DNA of 12,903 bases from JBKPFU01 sp046728975 (GCA_046728975.1 JBKPFU010000106.1:1-12903); one strand, 5' to 3'; positions 1-6,636 are shown, counted from the stretch's first letter. Numbers and translations are program-made. Notes: generated by a model not told the origin, from the sequence alone.

Positions 1-143
1 AGCCGGTCGGCGAGCTCACCCGTTCCGTCGGGAGAGGCGTCGTCGATGACCAGGACGCGAACGCCGTGTTTGCGCAACGCCCGGACCATCGGGACGAGGT
101 TCTCCCGCTCGTTGTACGTCGGCAGACAAACGGTCGCTCGCAC
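1..143 (-). CDS. Family 2 glycosyltransferase, polyprenol-phosphate mannosyltransferase-like (5' end only)
   Basis: Only the first 47 codons are inside the window; the gene runs off the left edge. The translation begins MRATVCLPTYNERENL and continues to VLVIDDASPDGTGELADR. These are the first beta strand and nucleotide-binding segment of GT-A fold family 2 enzymes. The pairing of PTYNERENL with VIDDASPDGTG is typical of dolichol/polyprenol-phosphate mannose synthases (DPM1/Ppm1 type), which move a sugar from GDP- or UDP-sugar to a lipid phosphate on the cytoplasmic face of the membrane. The start chosen is GTG at 143, because the family's first strand begins there and no in-frame ATG lies nearby. 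It diverges from polX across an 18-bp spacer. Other GT2 lipid-phosphate glycosyltransferases (for example ArnC-like) cannot be excluded, since the acceptor-specific part is missing. Confidence 0.8.
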   Translation of the reverse strand, partial: MRATVCLPTYNERENLVPMVRALRKHGVRVLVIDDASPDGTGELADR

Positions 144-161
144 GTTCGTATCATCGAGGGG
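144..161. promoter_or_regulatory. Divergent promoter core between the glycosyltransferase and polX
   Basis: The whole head-to-head spacer is 18 bp. On the plus strand TATCAT (149-154) lies 7 nt before the polX ATG. On the minus strand the overlapping hexamer GATGAT (155-150) lies 6 nt before the GTG of the glycosyltransferase. Both distances suit an RNA start on the initiation codon itself, meaning leaderless mRNAs. GAGGGG directly abuts the polX ATG, which is too close for a normal ribosome binding site. No convincing -35 element is seen. The assignment rests on motif and position only. Confidence 0.5.
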
Positions 162-1877
162 ATGGCCAAGACGCTGCCGCGCAACTCCGAGGTCGCCGAC
201 CGGCTCGAGCTGCTCGCCGACGTGCTGGAGATCGAAGGGCAGGCCGCCTTCCGCGTGCTCGCCTACAGGCGTGCTGCGACCCGGGTCCGCGAGACGGGAG
301 GCTCGATCGCACAGCTCGCGCTCGAAGGGCGCGCCAAGGAGCTGCCGGGAATCGGCGCCACCATCGAGGAGAAGATCGTGCAGCTGATCGAGAAGGGCGA
401 GATGGATGCCCTCGCGAAGCGGCGCAAGACAATCCCGCCCGACGTGGTCGAGTTCCTGCAAATTCCCGGCCTCGGGCCGAAGACAGTGCGGAAGATCTGG
501 CAGCAGCTGGGGGTCTCGACGCTGGACGACCTGGGAAAGGCGGCTCGCGAGGAGCGGCTGCGGACGCTGCCGGGGCTGGGGGCCAAGCTCGAGGAGAACG
601 TCCTGCGCGCGATCGAAGCGAAGCCGAAGAAGAACGAGCCCTACCGGCCGCTCCTCGGCACCGCCTTGCCGGCGCTGCTCGCGGTCGTCGACGTGCTCCG
701 TGAGCATCCGGCGGCAGACCAGGTCTCGGAGGCGGGCAGCGCGCGACGGCGCAAGGAGACGATTCGTGACCTCGACATCATCGCGACCGCGAGCGACCCG
801 GCGGCGCTAACGGAGTACTTCACGAAGCTGAACTGGGTGTCAGAGGTCGCGGCCAAAGGCGGAACGAAGGCGACGGTGGTCTCCTACGACGGGCTCCGGT
901 TCGACCTGCGCGTCGTCCCGCCGGACAACTACGGCAACCTGCTCCAGCACTTCACGGGGTCGAAGCAGCACAACATGGCGCTGCGCGAGGACGCAGTCCG
1001 GCGCGGGCTCTCCGTCTCCGAGTACGGGGTCAAGAAGGTCGAGGGCGGAGAGGTCCTGACGGCCCGTTCGGAGGAGGAGCTCTACGAACAGCTCGGCTAC
1101 GCCTTCATCCCGCCGGAGCTGCGCGAGAACGCCGGCGAATTGGAGGCGGCACGAAACGGCGATCTACCCACGCTCGTGGAGCCTTCGGACCTCCGCGGAG
1201 ACCTGCACACGCACACGAGCTGGTCGGCCGACGGCAAGAACTCGATGGAGGAGATGGCGGCCGCGGCGAAGGCTCGCGGCTACGCGTACTACGCGGTCAC
1301 CGACCACTCGCACTACCTGCGCGAGGGGCGTCTGGACGCACAGACGAGGGAGCTCGAAAGCCTGGCGGAGAAGGTCAAGCCGTTGCAGCTGCTGAAGGGG
1401 ATCGAGGTGAACATCAAGGCCGACGGGTCGCTCGACGTCCCCGACGAGCTTCTGGCAGAACGCGACTGGGTCGTCGCTTCCATGCACTCCTCGTTCGACC
1501 GCAACCCGACGGAGCGGATCCTGTCGGCGATGGATAACCCGTATGTGCACTGCATCGGCCACCTCACCGGCCGGAAGCTGAACAAGCGCGCCCCGGCCGA
1601 CGTCTCGCTCGAGCGTGTGGTCGAGAAGGCGCTCGAGACCGGGACCTTCCTGGAGATCAACTCGCAGCCCGACCGGCTCGATCTGCGGGACGCGCACGCG
1701 CGCTACGCGGCCGCAGCGGGCGTGAAAATCGTCATCTCGACGGACGCGCACGAGGTCCGGGCGCTCGAGCACGCGGACCTCGGTATTGCGCAGGCACGCC
1801 GCGCGTGGATGACGAAGGATCAGGTGCTGAACACCCGCACCTGGCCGCAGATCAGGAAACTGCTGAAGCGGCCTTGA
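162..1877 (+). CDS. polX: DNA polymerase/3'-5' exonuclease PolX
   Basis: A 571-aa X-family DNA polymerase, the usual length for the bacterial PolX type with a C-terminal PHP domain. Residues about 1-85 form the N-terminal 8-kDa-like helical domain with a first helix-hairpin-helix (LPGIGATIEEKI). A second hairpin is at 99-117 (LQIPGLGPKTVRKI) and a third near 136-149. The polymerase palm has the GS motif at 192-193 followed by RRRKETIRDLD, with metal-binding Asp203 and Asp205, and Asp248 in RFDLRV. The PHP domain (about 343-571) keeps its metal ligands: His349/His351 (DLHTHT), Asp357, Asp381-His382 (TDHS), Glu415, His442, His467 and Asp528/His530 (STDAH). It should act in gap filling and repair with 3'-5' exonuclease and possibly AP-site processing activity. 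ATG 162 is preferred over ATG 66 because homology begins there and the longer form would cross the divergent gene. The 3' end overlaps the NUDIX gene by 26 bp. Confidence 0.95.
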   Translation: MAKTLPRNSEVADRLELLADVLEIEGQAAFRVLAYRRAATRVRETGGSIAQLALEGRAKELPGIGATIEEKIVQLIEKGEMDALAKRRKTIPPDVVEFLQIPGLGPKTVRKIWQQLGVSTLDDLGKAAREERLRTLPGLGAKLEENVLRAIEAKPKKNEPYRPLLGTALPALLAVVDVLREHPAADQVSEAGSARRRKETIRDLDIIATASDPAALTEYFTKLNWVSEVAAKGGTKATVVSYDGLRFDLRVVPPDNYGNLLQHFTGSKQHNMALREDAVRRGLSVSEYGVKKVEGGEVLTARSEEELYEQLGYAFIPPELRENAGELEAARNGDLPTLVEPSDLRGDLHTHTSWSADGKNSMEEMAAAAKARGYAYYAVTDHSHYLREGRLDAQTRELESLAEKVKPLQLLKGIEVNIKADGSLDVPDELLAERDWVVASMHSSFDRNPTERILSAMDNPYVHCIGHLTGRKLNKRAPADVSLERVVEKALETGTFLEINSQPDRLDLRDAHARYAAAAGVKIVISTDAHEVRALEHADLGIAQARRAWMTKDQVLNTRTWPQIRKLLKRP

Positions 1878-2421
1878 TCGTCTTTATCGCGGCGTCGTGG
1901 AGGGCGACGCGGTAGCGCCAGAAGGCGCGCCCCGTTGCGAGCAGCCGGTCGCGCAGCGGCCCTGCAAGCTCCTCCAGCGTTCCCCAGCGCGCGCCGCCGA
2001 TCTCGTCCGTGTCGCGAGGACTCAGCTCCTCGTCGGCCGTCGTGGCGAGGAAAACGTGCGTCTTCCATGGCACGTCGTGCGGCTCGTAGAGAAACCGTGC
2101 CGTGGCCGCGACGAGGTAGCGCCGAAGCTCGATCCGGAGCCCCGTCTCCTCGAGCGCCTCGCGCGCGACGCCGGCCTCGAAGTCCTCGCCCTCCTTGATC
2201 CCACCGCCCGGCGGGCGCCAGACTCCCGGTTCGAAATGATGCTTGCGGATCAACGCGAGCCGCTCGCCGTTCACGATGAAGAGCGTGACGTCGTGCATGC
2301 GGCGCGGGTCGAAGGTCGCGAGCGCGTGCTCGCGCTTGGAGATCTCGCCTTCCCACTCCAGCAGAGCGGGCGCGCCGTAACGCTCGCGCAGGGGTGCGAG
2401 CACTGCCTCGTCGACGTGCAT
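1852..2421 (-). CDS. NUDIX hydrolase
   Basis: A 189-aa protein with a complete NUDIX box at residues 73-95. It fits G-x5-E-x7-RE-x-x-EE-x-G, with Gly73, Glu79, Arg87-Glu88, Glu91-Glu92 and Gly94. Such proteins hydrolyse nucleoside diphosphates linked to another moiety, using Mg2+ bound by the box glutamates. The substrate cannot be read from the sequence. An approximately 40-residue N-terminal segment (LLEWEGEISKREHALATFDPR) precedes the fold and may be a specificity element. The ATG at 2421 overlaps the TGA of the upstream trehalose-phosphatase gene (TGATG), so translation is probably coupled; no clear ribosome binding site is seen. An in-frame GTG one codon earlier is possible. A much longer upstream open frame exists but runs antisense-like through the phosphatase gene and was rejected. 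The 3' end lies inside the convergent polX gene. Confidence 0.88.
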   Translation of the reverse strand: MHVDEAVLAPLRERYGAPALLEWEGEISKREHALATFDPRRMHDVTLFIVNGERLALIRKHHFEPGVWRPPGGGIKEGEDFEAGVAREALEETGLRIELRRYLVAATARFLYEPHDVPWKTHVFLATTADEELSPRDTDEIGGARWGTLEELAGPLRDRLLATGRAFWRYRVALHDAAIKTIKAASAVS

Positions 2422-3134
2422 CACAGAAGCCGTAGCAGGTCGAGGAGGCGTCCCGGGCCTTCCACGACGAGGTCGGCCTGCTCGACCAGCTCTCGCGGGC
2501 CTTCCTTCGAACCCACGGCAACGCGCACCGCCAGCTCCAGCCCGTCGAGACCGACGAAAGCGTCCAGGTCCGTCGTGTCGTCTCCGGCATAAAGCCCTCG
2601 GCGTAACCCGGCTCTCGTCAGGAGGTGCCGGACCGCCGTGCCCTTGTCCGCCTTCACTGGCGGCCGCACCTCGAGCACCTTGCGGCCGAAGCGTGCGTCG
2701 AGCCCTTGCTCCTCGGCTCGCGCGGCAACGAGCTCCAGCTTGACGCGCGCCTGCTGTTCGTCGTCGGCGTCGCGGTAGTGGAAAGAGACGCTTAGTCCCT
2801 TGTCCTCCACGGGCCAGTCCATCTCGTCGGCAAAGGCGGCCAAGCGGGCCCGCCAGCGGTCCGCCTCGGGCTCGAGCTCCAGCCCATGCACGCCGACGTA
2901 TTCGACGCCCTCCACGCCGACCAGCTGGGCGGCATCGGCGCCGGGGCGGCCGCTGATGCACGCGACCAGGCCGTACTTGTTTGCGAGTCGGCGCACCTCC
3001 GCGCGGGTCTCCTCCGGGACTCGCGCCAGCTCCGGCCGCGCCACGATCGGCGCAAGCGTCCCGTCGACGTCGAGCATGATCGCCGTTTCCGCCGGCGCCT
3101 CGGCCAGACGCGCGAGCAGGGCCTCGCCGTCCAT
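2421..3134 (-). CDS. otsB: Trehalose-6-phosphate phosphatase (HAD superfamily)
   Basis: A 237-aa protein of the HAD-type trehalose-phosphatase family, which dephosphorylates trehalose 6-phosphate to trehalose in the cytoplasm as the last step of the OtsA-OtsB route. Motif I is DVDGT with Asp22 (nucleophile) and Asp24. Motif II is ISGR with Ser61. The motif III lysine is Lys164 in KADKGTAV. Motif IV is GDDTTDLDAF with Asp185 and Asp186. The segment GVHGLELEPE (81-90) and SFHYRDAD (117-124) fit the cap region of this family. The ATG at 3134 is preferred over an upstream in-frame start at 3164, because the latter overlaps the divergent transporter gene and motif I spacing fits the shorter form. 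TATCGT lies 6 nt before the start, suggesting a leaderless mRNA. No trehalose-6-phosphate synthase lies in the window. It is first in a two-gene operon with the NUDIX gene. Confidence 0.92.
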   Translation of the reverse strand: MDGEALLARLAEAPAETAIMLDVDGTLAPIVARPELARVPEETRAEVRRLANKYGLVACISGRPGADAAQLVGVEGVEYVGVHGLELEPEADRWRARLAAFADEMDWPVEDKGLSVSFHYRDADDEQQARVKLELVAARAEEQGLDARFGRKVLEVRPPVKADKGTAVRHLLTRAGLRRGLYAGDDTTDLDAFVGLDGLELAVRVAVGSKEGPRELVEQADLVVEGPGRLLDLLRLL

Positions 3135-3151
3135 GACCCTACGATACGACC
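3135..3151. promoter_or_regulatory. Symmetric divergent promoter, otsB / TauE-like gene
   Basis: The complete spacer is gaccctacgatacgacc. Reading plus, TACGAT (3140-3145) is followed by 6 nt and the GTG at 3152. Reading minus, TATCGT (3146-3141) is followed by 6 nt and the ATG at 3134. The two -10-like hexamers overlap by five bases in the core TACGATA, so one opened region would serve both directions and both transcripts could begin exactly on the start codon. No good -35 is seen on either side. Confidence 0.6.
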
Positions 3152-3508
3152 GTGCGGCTGCCACGCCTCGTTACGTTGGTCGGCGTCGGCCTCGCCGCCG
3201 GCCTCTTGAGCGCGCTGTTCGGCATCGGGGGTGGGACCGTCGTCGTTCCTCTGCTTCTCTACGCAGGGTTCGCGCCCCGCGCGGCGACTGGGACATCGCT
3301 CGCGGCCGTCGCGCTGATCGCACTCGTCGGCGCGATCTCGTTCGCGTTTCACGGCGAGCTGAAGCCGGGAGCCGCGGCAATTGTCGGGCTCCCCGCTGTG
3401 GTCGGCGCGATCGCGGGAGCCGCACTGCAACAGCGCCTCGCCACGCGGACGTTGGTGCTCGCATTCGCCGTGTTCCTCGCCGCGGTCGGGATCCGCCTGC
3501 TGGTCTGA
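3152..3508 (+). CDS. Half-size TauE/SafE family membrane protein, first of a pair
   Basis: A 118-aa, very hydrophobic protein with about four membrane segments (near residues 8-36, 43-66, 73-92 and 98-117). The first segment carries the family signature GLLSALFGIGGGTVVVPLL (residues 17-35). TauE/SafE (formerly DUF81) transporters, implicated in export of sulfite and organosulfur anions, are normally about 250 aa and consist of two such four-helix repeats. This gene holds only one. The GTG at 3152 is the start, 6 nt after TACGAT. The TGA overlaps the ATG of the next gene (TGATG), which encodes another half. The two products probably assemble as one heterodimeric transporter, although each could also form homodimers. 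The transported substrate is not predictable. Confidence 0.85.
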   Translation: MRLPRLVTLVGVGLAAGLLSALFGIGGGTVVVPLLLYAGFAPRAATGTSLAAVALIALVGAISFAFHGELKPGAAAIVGLPAVVGAIAGAALQQRLATRTLVLAFAVFLAAVGIRLLV

Positions 3509-3891
3509 TGGAGGCGATCGTGGTGGCCGCCGTGCTTGGGCTCCTCGCGGGGATCGTCGCCGGGTTGTTCGGTGTCGGCGGGGGGATCCTGTTCGTTCCG
3601 ACGCTCGTCTTCGTCCTCGGTCTTTCGCAGCTTCACGCCCAGGCGACGTCGCTTCTCGCGATCCTCCCGGCCGCCGTGGCCGGCACGTGGCAGCAGCACC
3701 GGTACGGCAACGTACGTTGGCGGGCGGCGCTCGTCGTGGGGCTCGCCGCGATCGGCGGCGTGGAAGCGGGCGTAACCATCGCGGAGGCGCTGCCCGAACA
3801 CGTGTTGCGGCGGCTGTTTGGTGCGTTGATGCTCATCGTCGCCGGCCAGCTCGCCTGGCGCGCAGCACGACAACCGTCCTATCCTTCGTGA
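3508..3891 (+). CDS. Half-size TauE/SafE family membrane protein, second of a pair
   Basis: A 127-aa membrane protein with four predicted membrane segments (near 3-32, 43-61, 71-92 and 100-119). It again begins with a TauE/SafE repeat signature, GLFGVGGGILFVPTLV (residues 19-34). After the second helix comes WQQHRYGNVRWRAAL, a loop found after helix 2 of each repeat in this family. The ATG at 3508 overlaps the stop of the preceding gene by one base, which points to coupled translation and equal output of the two halves. The hydrophilic tail (RAARQPSYPS) is short. The reading frame shift between the halves is +1 relative to a fused gene, but both have proper starts, stops and complete repeat units. 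I therefore read this as a genuine two-gene form rather than a sequencing frameshift. Confidence 0.85.
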   Translation: MEAIVVAAVLGLLAGIVAGLFGVGGGILFVPTLVFVLGLSQLHAQATSLLAILPAAVAGTWQQHRYGNVRWRAALVVGLAAIGGVEAGVTIAEALPEHVLRRLFGALMLIVAGQLAWRAARQPSYPS

Positions 3892-3892
3892 C
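3880..3892 (+). promoter_or_regulatory. Possible leaderless promoter inside the end of the second TauE-like gene
   Basis: TATCCT (3880-3885) sits 7 nt before the GTG at 3893, with the TGA of the upstream gene in between. No ribosome binding site precedes the GTG. The spacing matches the other leaderless-type starts in the window, so the 131-aa gene may have its own transcript as well as read-through from the TauE pair. Confidence 0.35.
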
Positions 3893-4288
3893 GTGGCGCC
3901 GCACGAGGAGGTGTGGATCCCGCTGGTGGACGAGCCGATTGGCTCGATCGTGCGCCAGATCCAGGATGAGCACGCGGAGATCGCCACCCTGGTCGACACC
4001 CCGACCCGCTTGCTCGCCTTCCGCACGTTCGCCTACATCCGGGTCGGCGTCCTCCTGGGACAACTGCTCGTCGAGAGCGACATCGATCCATCCGACGGCC
4101 CCGCGACATGGATCGACCAGTTGCTCGAGGACCCCGGGCACCGCGAAGCGGTCGTGAAGGAGGTCCGCAGCGTCGCCGAGGAGGTCGCCGCGGATCCGAG
4201 CTATGCGGGCGAGGAGGCGCTCGGTCCCGACGCCGAGGCTCGAGAGCGCTTCCGCGATTTCGCGAGGCAACGGCTCGAAACCGATTAA
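3893..4288 (+). CDS. Conserved-type hypothetical protein, 131 aa, acidic and helical
   Basis: I do not recognise this 131-aa protein. It is soluble-looking, acidic and rich in Glu, Asp, Ala and Arg. It has predicted helices near residues 15-34 (SIVRQIQDEHAEIATLV), 36-60 and 73-101, and a charged helical C-terminus (EARERFRDFARQRLETD). There is no signal peptide, cysteine pair or membrane helix; a hydrophobic stretch around 47-60 (YIRVGVLLGQLLVE) looks like a buried core helix. The GTG at 3893 begins one base after the stop of the second TauE-like gene, so it may belong to that operon, though a separate promoter is possible. GC-rich codon use matches its neighbours, which supports a real gene. 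Its TAA overlaps the TAA of znuB on the other strand. No function is proposed. Confidence 0.7.
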   Translation: MAPHEEVWIPLVDEPIGSIVRQIQDEHAEIATLVDTPTRLLAFRTFAYIRVGVLLGQLLVESDIDPSDGPATWIDQLLEDPGHREAVVKEVRSVAEEVAADPSYAGEEALGPDAEARERFRDFARQRLETD

Positions 4289-5088
4289 CGAGCGCGTAGA
4301 GCATCGAGCGCACTCGTCAACACGAAGGCGCCCGCCGCGACGAGCACGATCGTGCCGCCCGGCGCGAGGTTCGCGTAGTACGACACGCTCAGTCCCACGA
4401 AAACCGAGGCCAGCCCAAGGCTCATCGCGAGGAGCATTGTCGACCGGATGCTCCAGCCGATACGACTCGCGGCCGTTACCGGAAGAACCATTAGCGCCGC
4501 GATCAGGAGGATGCCAACGATTCGCATCGAGACGGCAACCGTCACGCCCGCCAACGCTGCGACGACAACGTTGAGCGCGGTCACCGGAAGCCCGGCGACT
4601 CGGGCTGCGTCTTCGTCCAGAGTGGAGGCGAGAAGTGGGCGGTAAAGGACCCCGACGACGATCAAGCCTCCGAAGCCGAGGGAGGCAATGACGACCACAC
4701 CCGTCCCGGTAACCGTGAGGATGGAGCCGAAGAGAAACGCAAAGAGGTCGGCGTTGAGCGCACCGGCCGCCGAGACCAGCACGACCCCGCCGCCAATTCC
4801 CGTGTAGAAGAGCAGGGCGAGCGCCTGATCCCCCGCAGTCCGGCGGCGACCGCGAAGCCATTCGACCAGCACGGCCCCCGCCACGGATGCGACGAGGGCG
4901 CCGGCAACCGGTGAGACGTCGAACAGATACGCGCCGGCGACGCCCGCGAATGCGACATGGCCGATCCCGTCTCCAATCAGGCTCATGCGGCGCTGCACGA
5001 GGAAGAAGCCGACCGCAGGAGCGAGCACTCCGACAACGGCTCCGCTCGCGAAGGCGAGCCGCATGAAGTCGGGCTCAAGGATGGACAT
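4285..5088 (-). CDS. znuB: Zinc ABC transporter permease, ZnuB type
   Basis: A 267-aa integral membrane protein of the ABC-3 family (ZnuB/TroC/MntB), with about eight hydrophobic segments. Family hallmarks are the RRMSLIGDGIGHVAFAGVA segment (residues 33-51) after the first helix, NADLFAFLFGSIL (112-124) mid-protein, and the MRIVGILLIAALMVLPVTAA stretch (188-207). It would form the channel through which metal delivered by ZnuA is pumped inward, powered by the ZnuC ATPase. The ATG at 5088 gives a normal N-terminus and overlaps the end of znuC by 14 bp; no ribosome binding site is evident, consistent with coupling. An internal ATG eight codons later is a weaker alternative. The stop TAA is shared base for base, on the opposite strand, with the end of the convergent 131-aa gene. 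Zinc rather than manganese is inferred from the adjacent Zur-type regulator. Confidence 0.92.
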   Translation of the reverse strand: MSILEPDFMRLAFASGAVVGVLAPAVGFFLVQRRMSLIGDGIGHVAFAGVAGAYLFDVSPVAGALVASVAGAVLVEWLRGRRRTAGDQALALLFYTGIGGGVVLVSAAGALNADLFAFLFGSILTVTGTGVVVIASLGFGGLIVVGVLYRPLLASTLDEDAARVAGLPVTALNVVVAALAGVTVAVSMRIVGILLIAALMVLPVTAASRIGWSIRSTMLLAMSLGLASVFVGLSVSYYANLAPGGTIVLVAAGAFVLTSALDALRAR

Positions 5089-5794
5089 GTGAAGGGTCGT
5101 GCCATTCGGCGGAAAGCACGGTTGGGGGGCCGTCGAAGACAATCGTGCCGTTGACGAGGACGAGCCGGTCCACGAACGGCTCGATCGCACCGAACTCGTG
5201 TGAGACGTAGAGAATCGTCGCGCGCAGGTCGCGGTGGAGCTGCTCAAGGAGCTGGGCCAGCGAGGCCTGCGCCTCGACGTCCACGCCTGCGGTCGGCTCG
5301 TCCAGCACCAACACCTCCGGCTGCGCGGCGATGGCCTTGGCGATGAACGCGCGCTGCTGCTGCCCGCCCGAGAGGCGCGTGAGTGGCTTGTCCACGAGCT
5401 CCGAGAGCCCCACGCGGTCGATCGCGTCGACCACGATCGTCCGGTCACGCGCGCCGAGAGGCCGAAGGATCCCACGCGCCGGGGCCCTGCCCGCGGTGAC
5501 GACCTCGCGTACGGTTGCGGGAGCCTCGATCCCGAGCTGCGCCCGCTGGGCTAGGTAGCCGACCCGCCAGCGGCGGTGCAGCCGATCCGGTGGTTCGCCC
5601 AGCAGGCGCACGCTTCCCTGGCTCTGCCGCTCGAGACCAAGAACGAGTCGAAGCAGCGTCGTCTTCCCTCCTCCGTTTGGGCCTGCGATTCCCACGAACT
5701 CGTGCTCGCCGATGGCGAGATCGACGTTTTGGAGTACCTGAGGCCCATGGGGATAGGCGAACGAGACATCTAGGAGCTCGACCGCTAGCGGCAC
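5075..5794 (-). CDS. znuC: Zinc ABC transporter ATP-binding protein, ZnuC type
   Basis: A 239-aa ABC ATPase with all the catalytic motifs. Walker A is GPNGGGKT at 38-45, the Q-loop glutamine is Gln83, and the signature is LSGGQ at 141-145. Walker B is VLVLDEP at 161-167 with Glu166, and the switch histidine is His199 in SHE. The length and the LSGGQQQR sequence fit the metal-uptake (ZnuC/MntB-type) subfamily. It drives import by ZnuB at the inner face of the membrane. The start is GTG at 5794, overlapping the end of znuA by 10 bp. AAAGGGG (5806-5800) lies 5 nt before it and makes a good ribosome binding site. It is the middle gene of a tight znuA-znuC-znuB operon. Confidence 0.93.
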   Translation of the reverse strand: MPLAVELLDVSFAYPHGPQVLQNVDLAIGEHEFVGIAGPNGGGKTTLLRLVLGLERQSQGSVRLLGEPPDRLHRRWRVGYLAQRAQLGIEAPATVREVVTAGRAPARGILRPLGARDRTIVVDAIDRVGLSELVDKPLTRLSGGQQQRAFIAKAIAAQPEVLVLDEPTAGVDVEAQASLAQLLEQLHRDLRATILYVSHEFGAIEPFVDRLVLVNGTIVFDGPPTVLSAEWHDPSHVHP

Positions 5795-6636
5795 CCCAGC
5801 CCCTTTCGGAGCTCCCGCAGGTTCGCGCGCATGAGATCGAAGTAGTTTTCGCCGCGGCTCTGTTCCGCGTCCGTGAGCCCTTCGATCGGATCGAGTACAG
5901 CCGTACGAGCGCCTGTCTCACGGGCGACGGTCTTCGCGATTCGGGGGGAGACGAGGGTCTCGAAGTAGATGGTGGTGGCGCGGGTGCGGCGAGCGAGCTG
6001 GATCACGTGTTCGAGGTCCTTCGGGGTCGGCTCCGCCTCCGGCGTCAGGCCCGTGATCGCGACCTGCCTGAGGTCGTACCGCTGCGTCAGATAGGCGAAC
6101 GCCTCATGACTGGTCACGATCTCGCGGCGCTCGCAATGTGCGAGCCCTCGTTCGTATTCACGGTTGAGAGCCTCGAGCCGGCGCGCAAGCCGTCGTGCCG
6201 CGGGCTCGTCGTGTAGCGCGACGCCGATCCGTTTGACAATCAGGGCATAGCGGAGAGGGTCGAGCCAGACATGTGGATCGCCGTTTGGGAACCGGGCGAG
6301 TCTGGGGGTATCGAGGAGGCGTAGGACGTTTTTTCCTGATCCGGCTGCGTCCTCGACCTGCGGCTGGAAGCCATGTCCGAGTAGTAGGACGAGATCGGCG
6401 GATCTGACCTCGGCCACAGAGCGCGGCGAGATCTCGAGATCGTGCGGCTCGGCTCCCGGGGGTGTGAGATTTCTCGCGTCGACGTGCTTCCCGCCGATCG
6501 CCTGCGCCGCGTACGCGAGCGGATAGAACGAGGCGACGACGCGGGTTTTGCCGCCTTCGCCGTTGCCGCTACATCCCGCCGCTGCCGCGAGGATCACCGA
6601 CAAGGCGGAAATGAGAATGATTATCGCTCTCACCAT
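5785..6636 (-). CDS. znuA: Zinc-binding lipoprotein of the ABC transporter, ZnuA type
   Basis: A 283-aa metal-binding protein of the cluster 9 (ZnuA/TroA) family. Residues 1-21 are a signal peptide, and the lipobox AAAAGC gives lipidation at Cys22, anchoring it outside the membrane. Likely zinc ligands are His65 (GAEPHDLEIS), His122 (DPHVWLDP), His177 (TSHEAFAYL) and Asp249 (LDPIEGL), the standard three-His/Asp set. The flexible loop before His122 is short and lacks the histidine-rich stretch found in many ZnuA proteins. The ATG at 6636 is needed for the signal peptide; a GTG at codon 2 is the only close alternative. TACGAT lies 5 nt upstream. A Zur-box-like palindrome falls within codons 4-9. 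It is divergent from zur with only 16 bp between starts, which argues for zinc-dependent control of both. Confidence 0.93.
   Translation of the reverse strand: MVRAIIILISALSVILAAAAGCSGNGEGGKTRVVASFYPLAYAAQAIGGKHVDARNLTPPGAEPHDLEISPRSVAEVRSADLVLLLGHGFQPQVEDAAGSGKNVLRLLDTPRLARFPNGDPHVWLDPLRYALIVKRIGVALHDEPAARRLARRLEALNREYERGLAHCERREIVTSHEAFAYLTQRYDLRQVAITGLTPEAEPTPKDLEHVIQLARRTRATTIYFETLVSPRIAKTVARETGARTAVLDPIEGLTDAEQSRGENYFDLMRANLRELRKGLGCR
6612..6626. promoter_or_regulatory. Candidate Zur box
   Basis: TGAGAATGATTATCG is a 15-bp near-palindrome centred on 6619. Five of the six inner base pairs (GAGAAT/ATTATC) are complementary, and it resembles the Fur/Zur family 7-1-7 pattern (GATAATnATTATC). 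It stands out as AT-rich in a GC-rich window. It lies inside the first codons of znuA and about 27-41 bp upstream of the zur start codon, where it would cover the -35 region of zur. An outer repeat, TGAGA (6612-6616) with TCTCA (6628-6632), overlaps it. Confidence 0.6.

Noticed and set aside
66..161. Earlier ATG for polX
   Set aside because: It would extend the protein across the divergent glycosyltransferase start, and the extra residues show no family similarity.
2422..2961. Long N-terminal extension of the NUDIX frame
   Set aside because: It runs out of frame through otsB with low-complexity Arg/Gly/Ala content. The TGATG junction and homology put the start at 2421.
2800..3507. Long plus-strand frame leading into the second TauE-like gene
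   Set aside because: The upstream part is antisense to otsB and out of frame with the first TauE-like gene. The ATG at 3508 starts a complete repeat unit.
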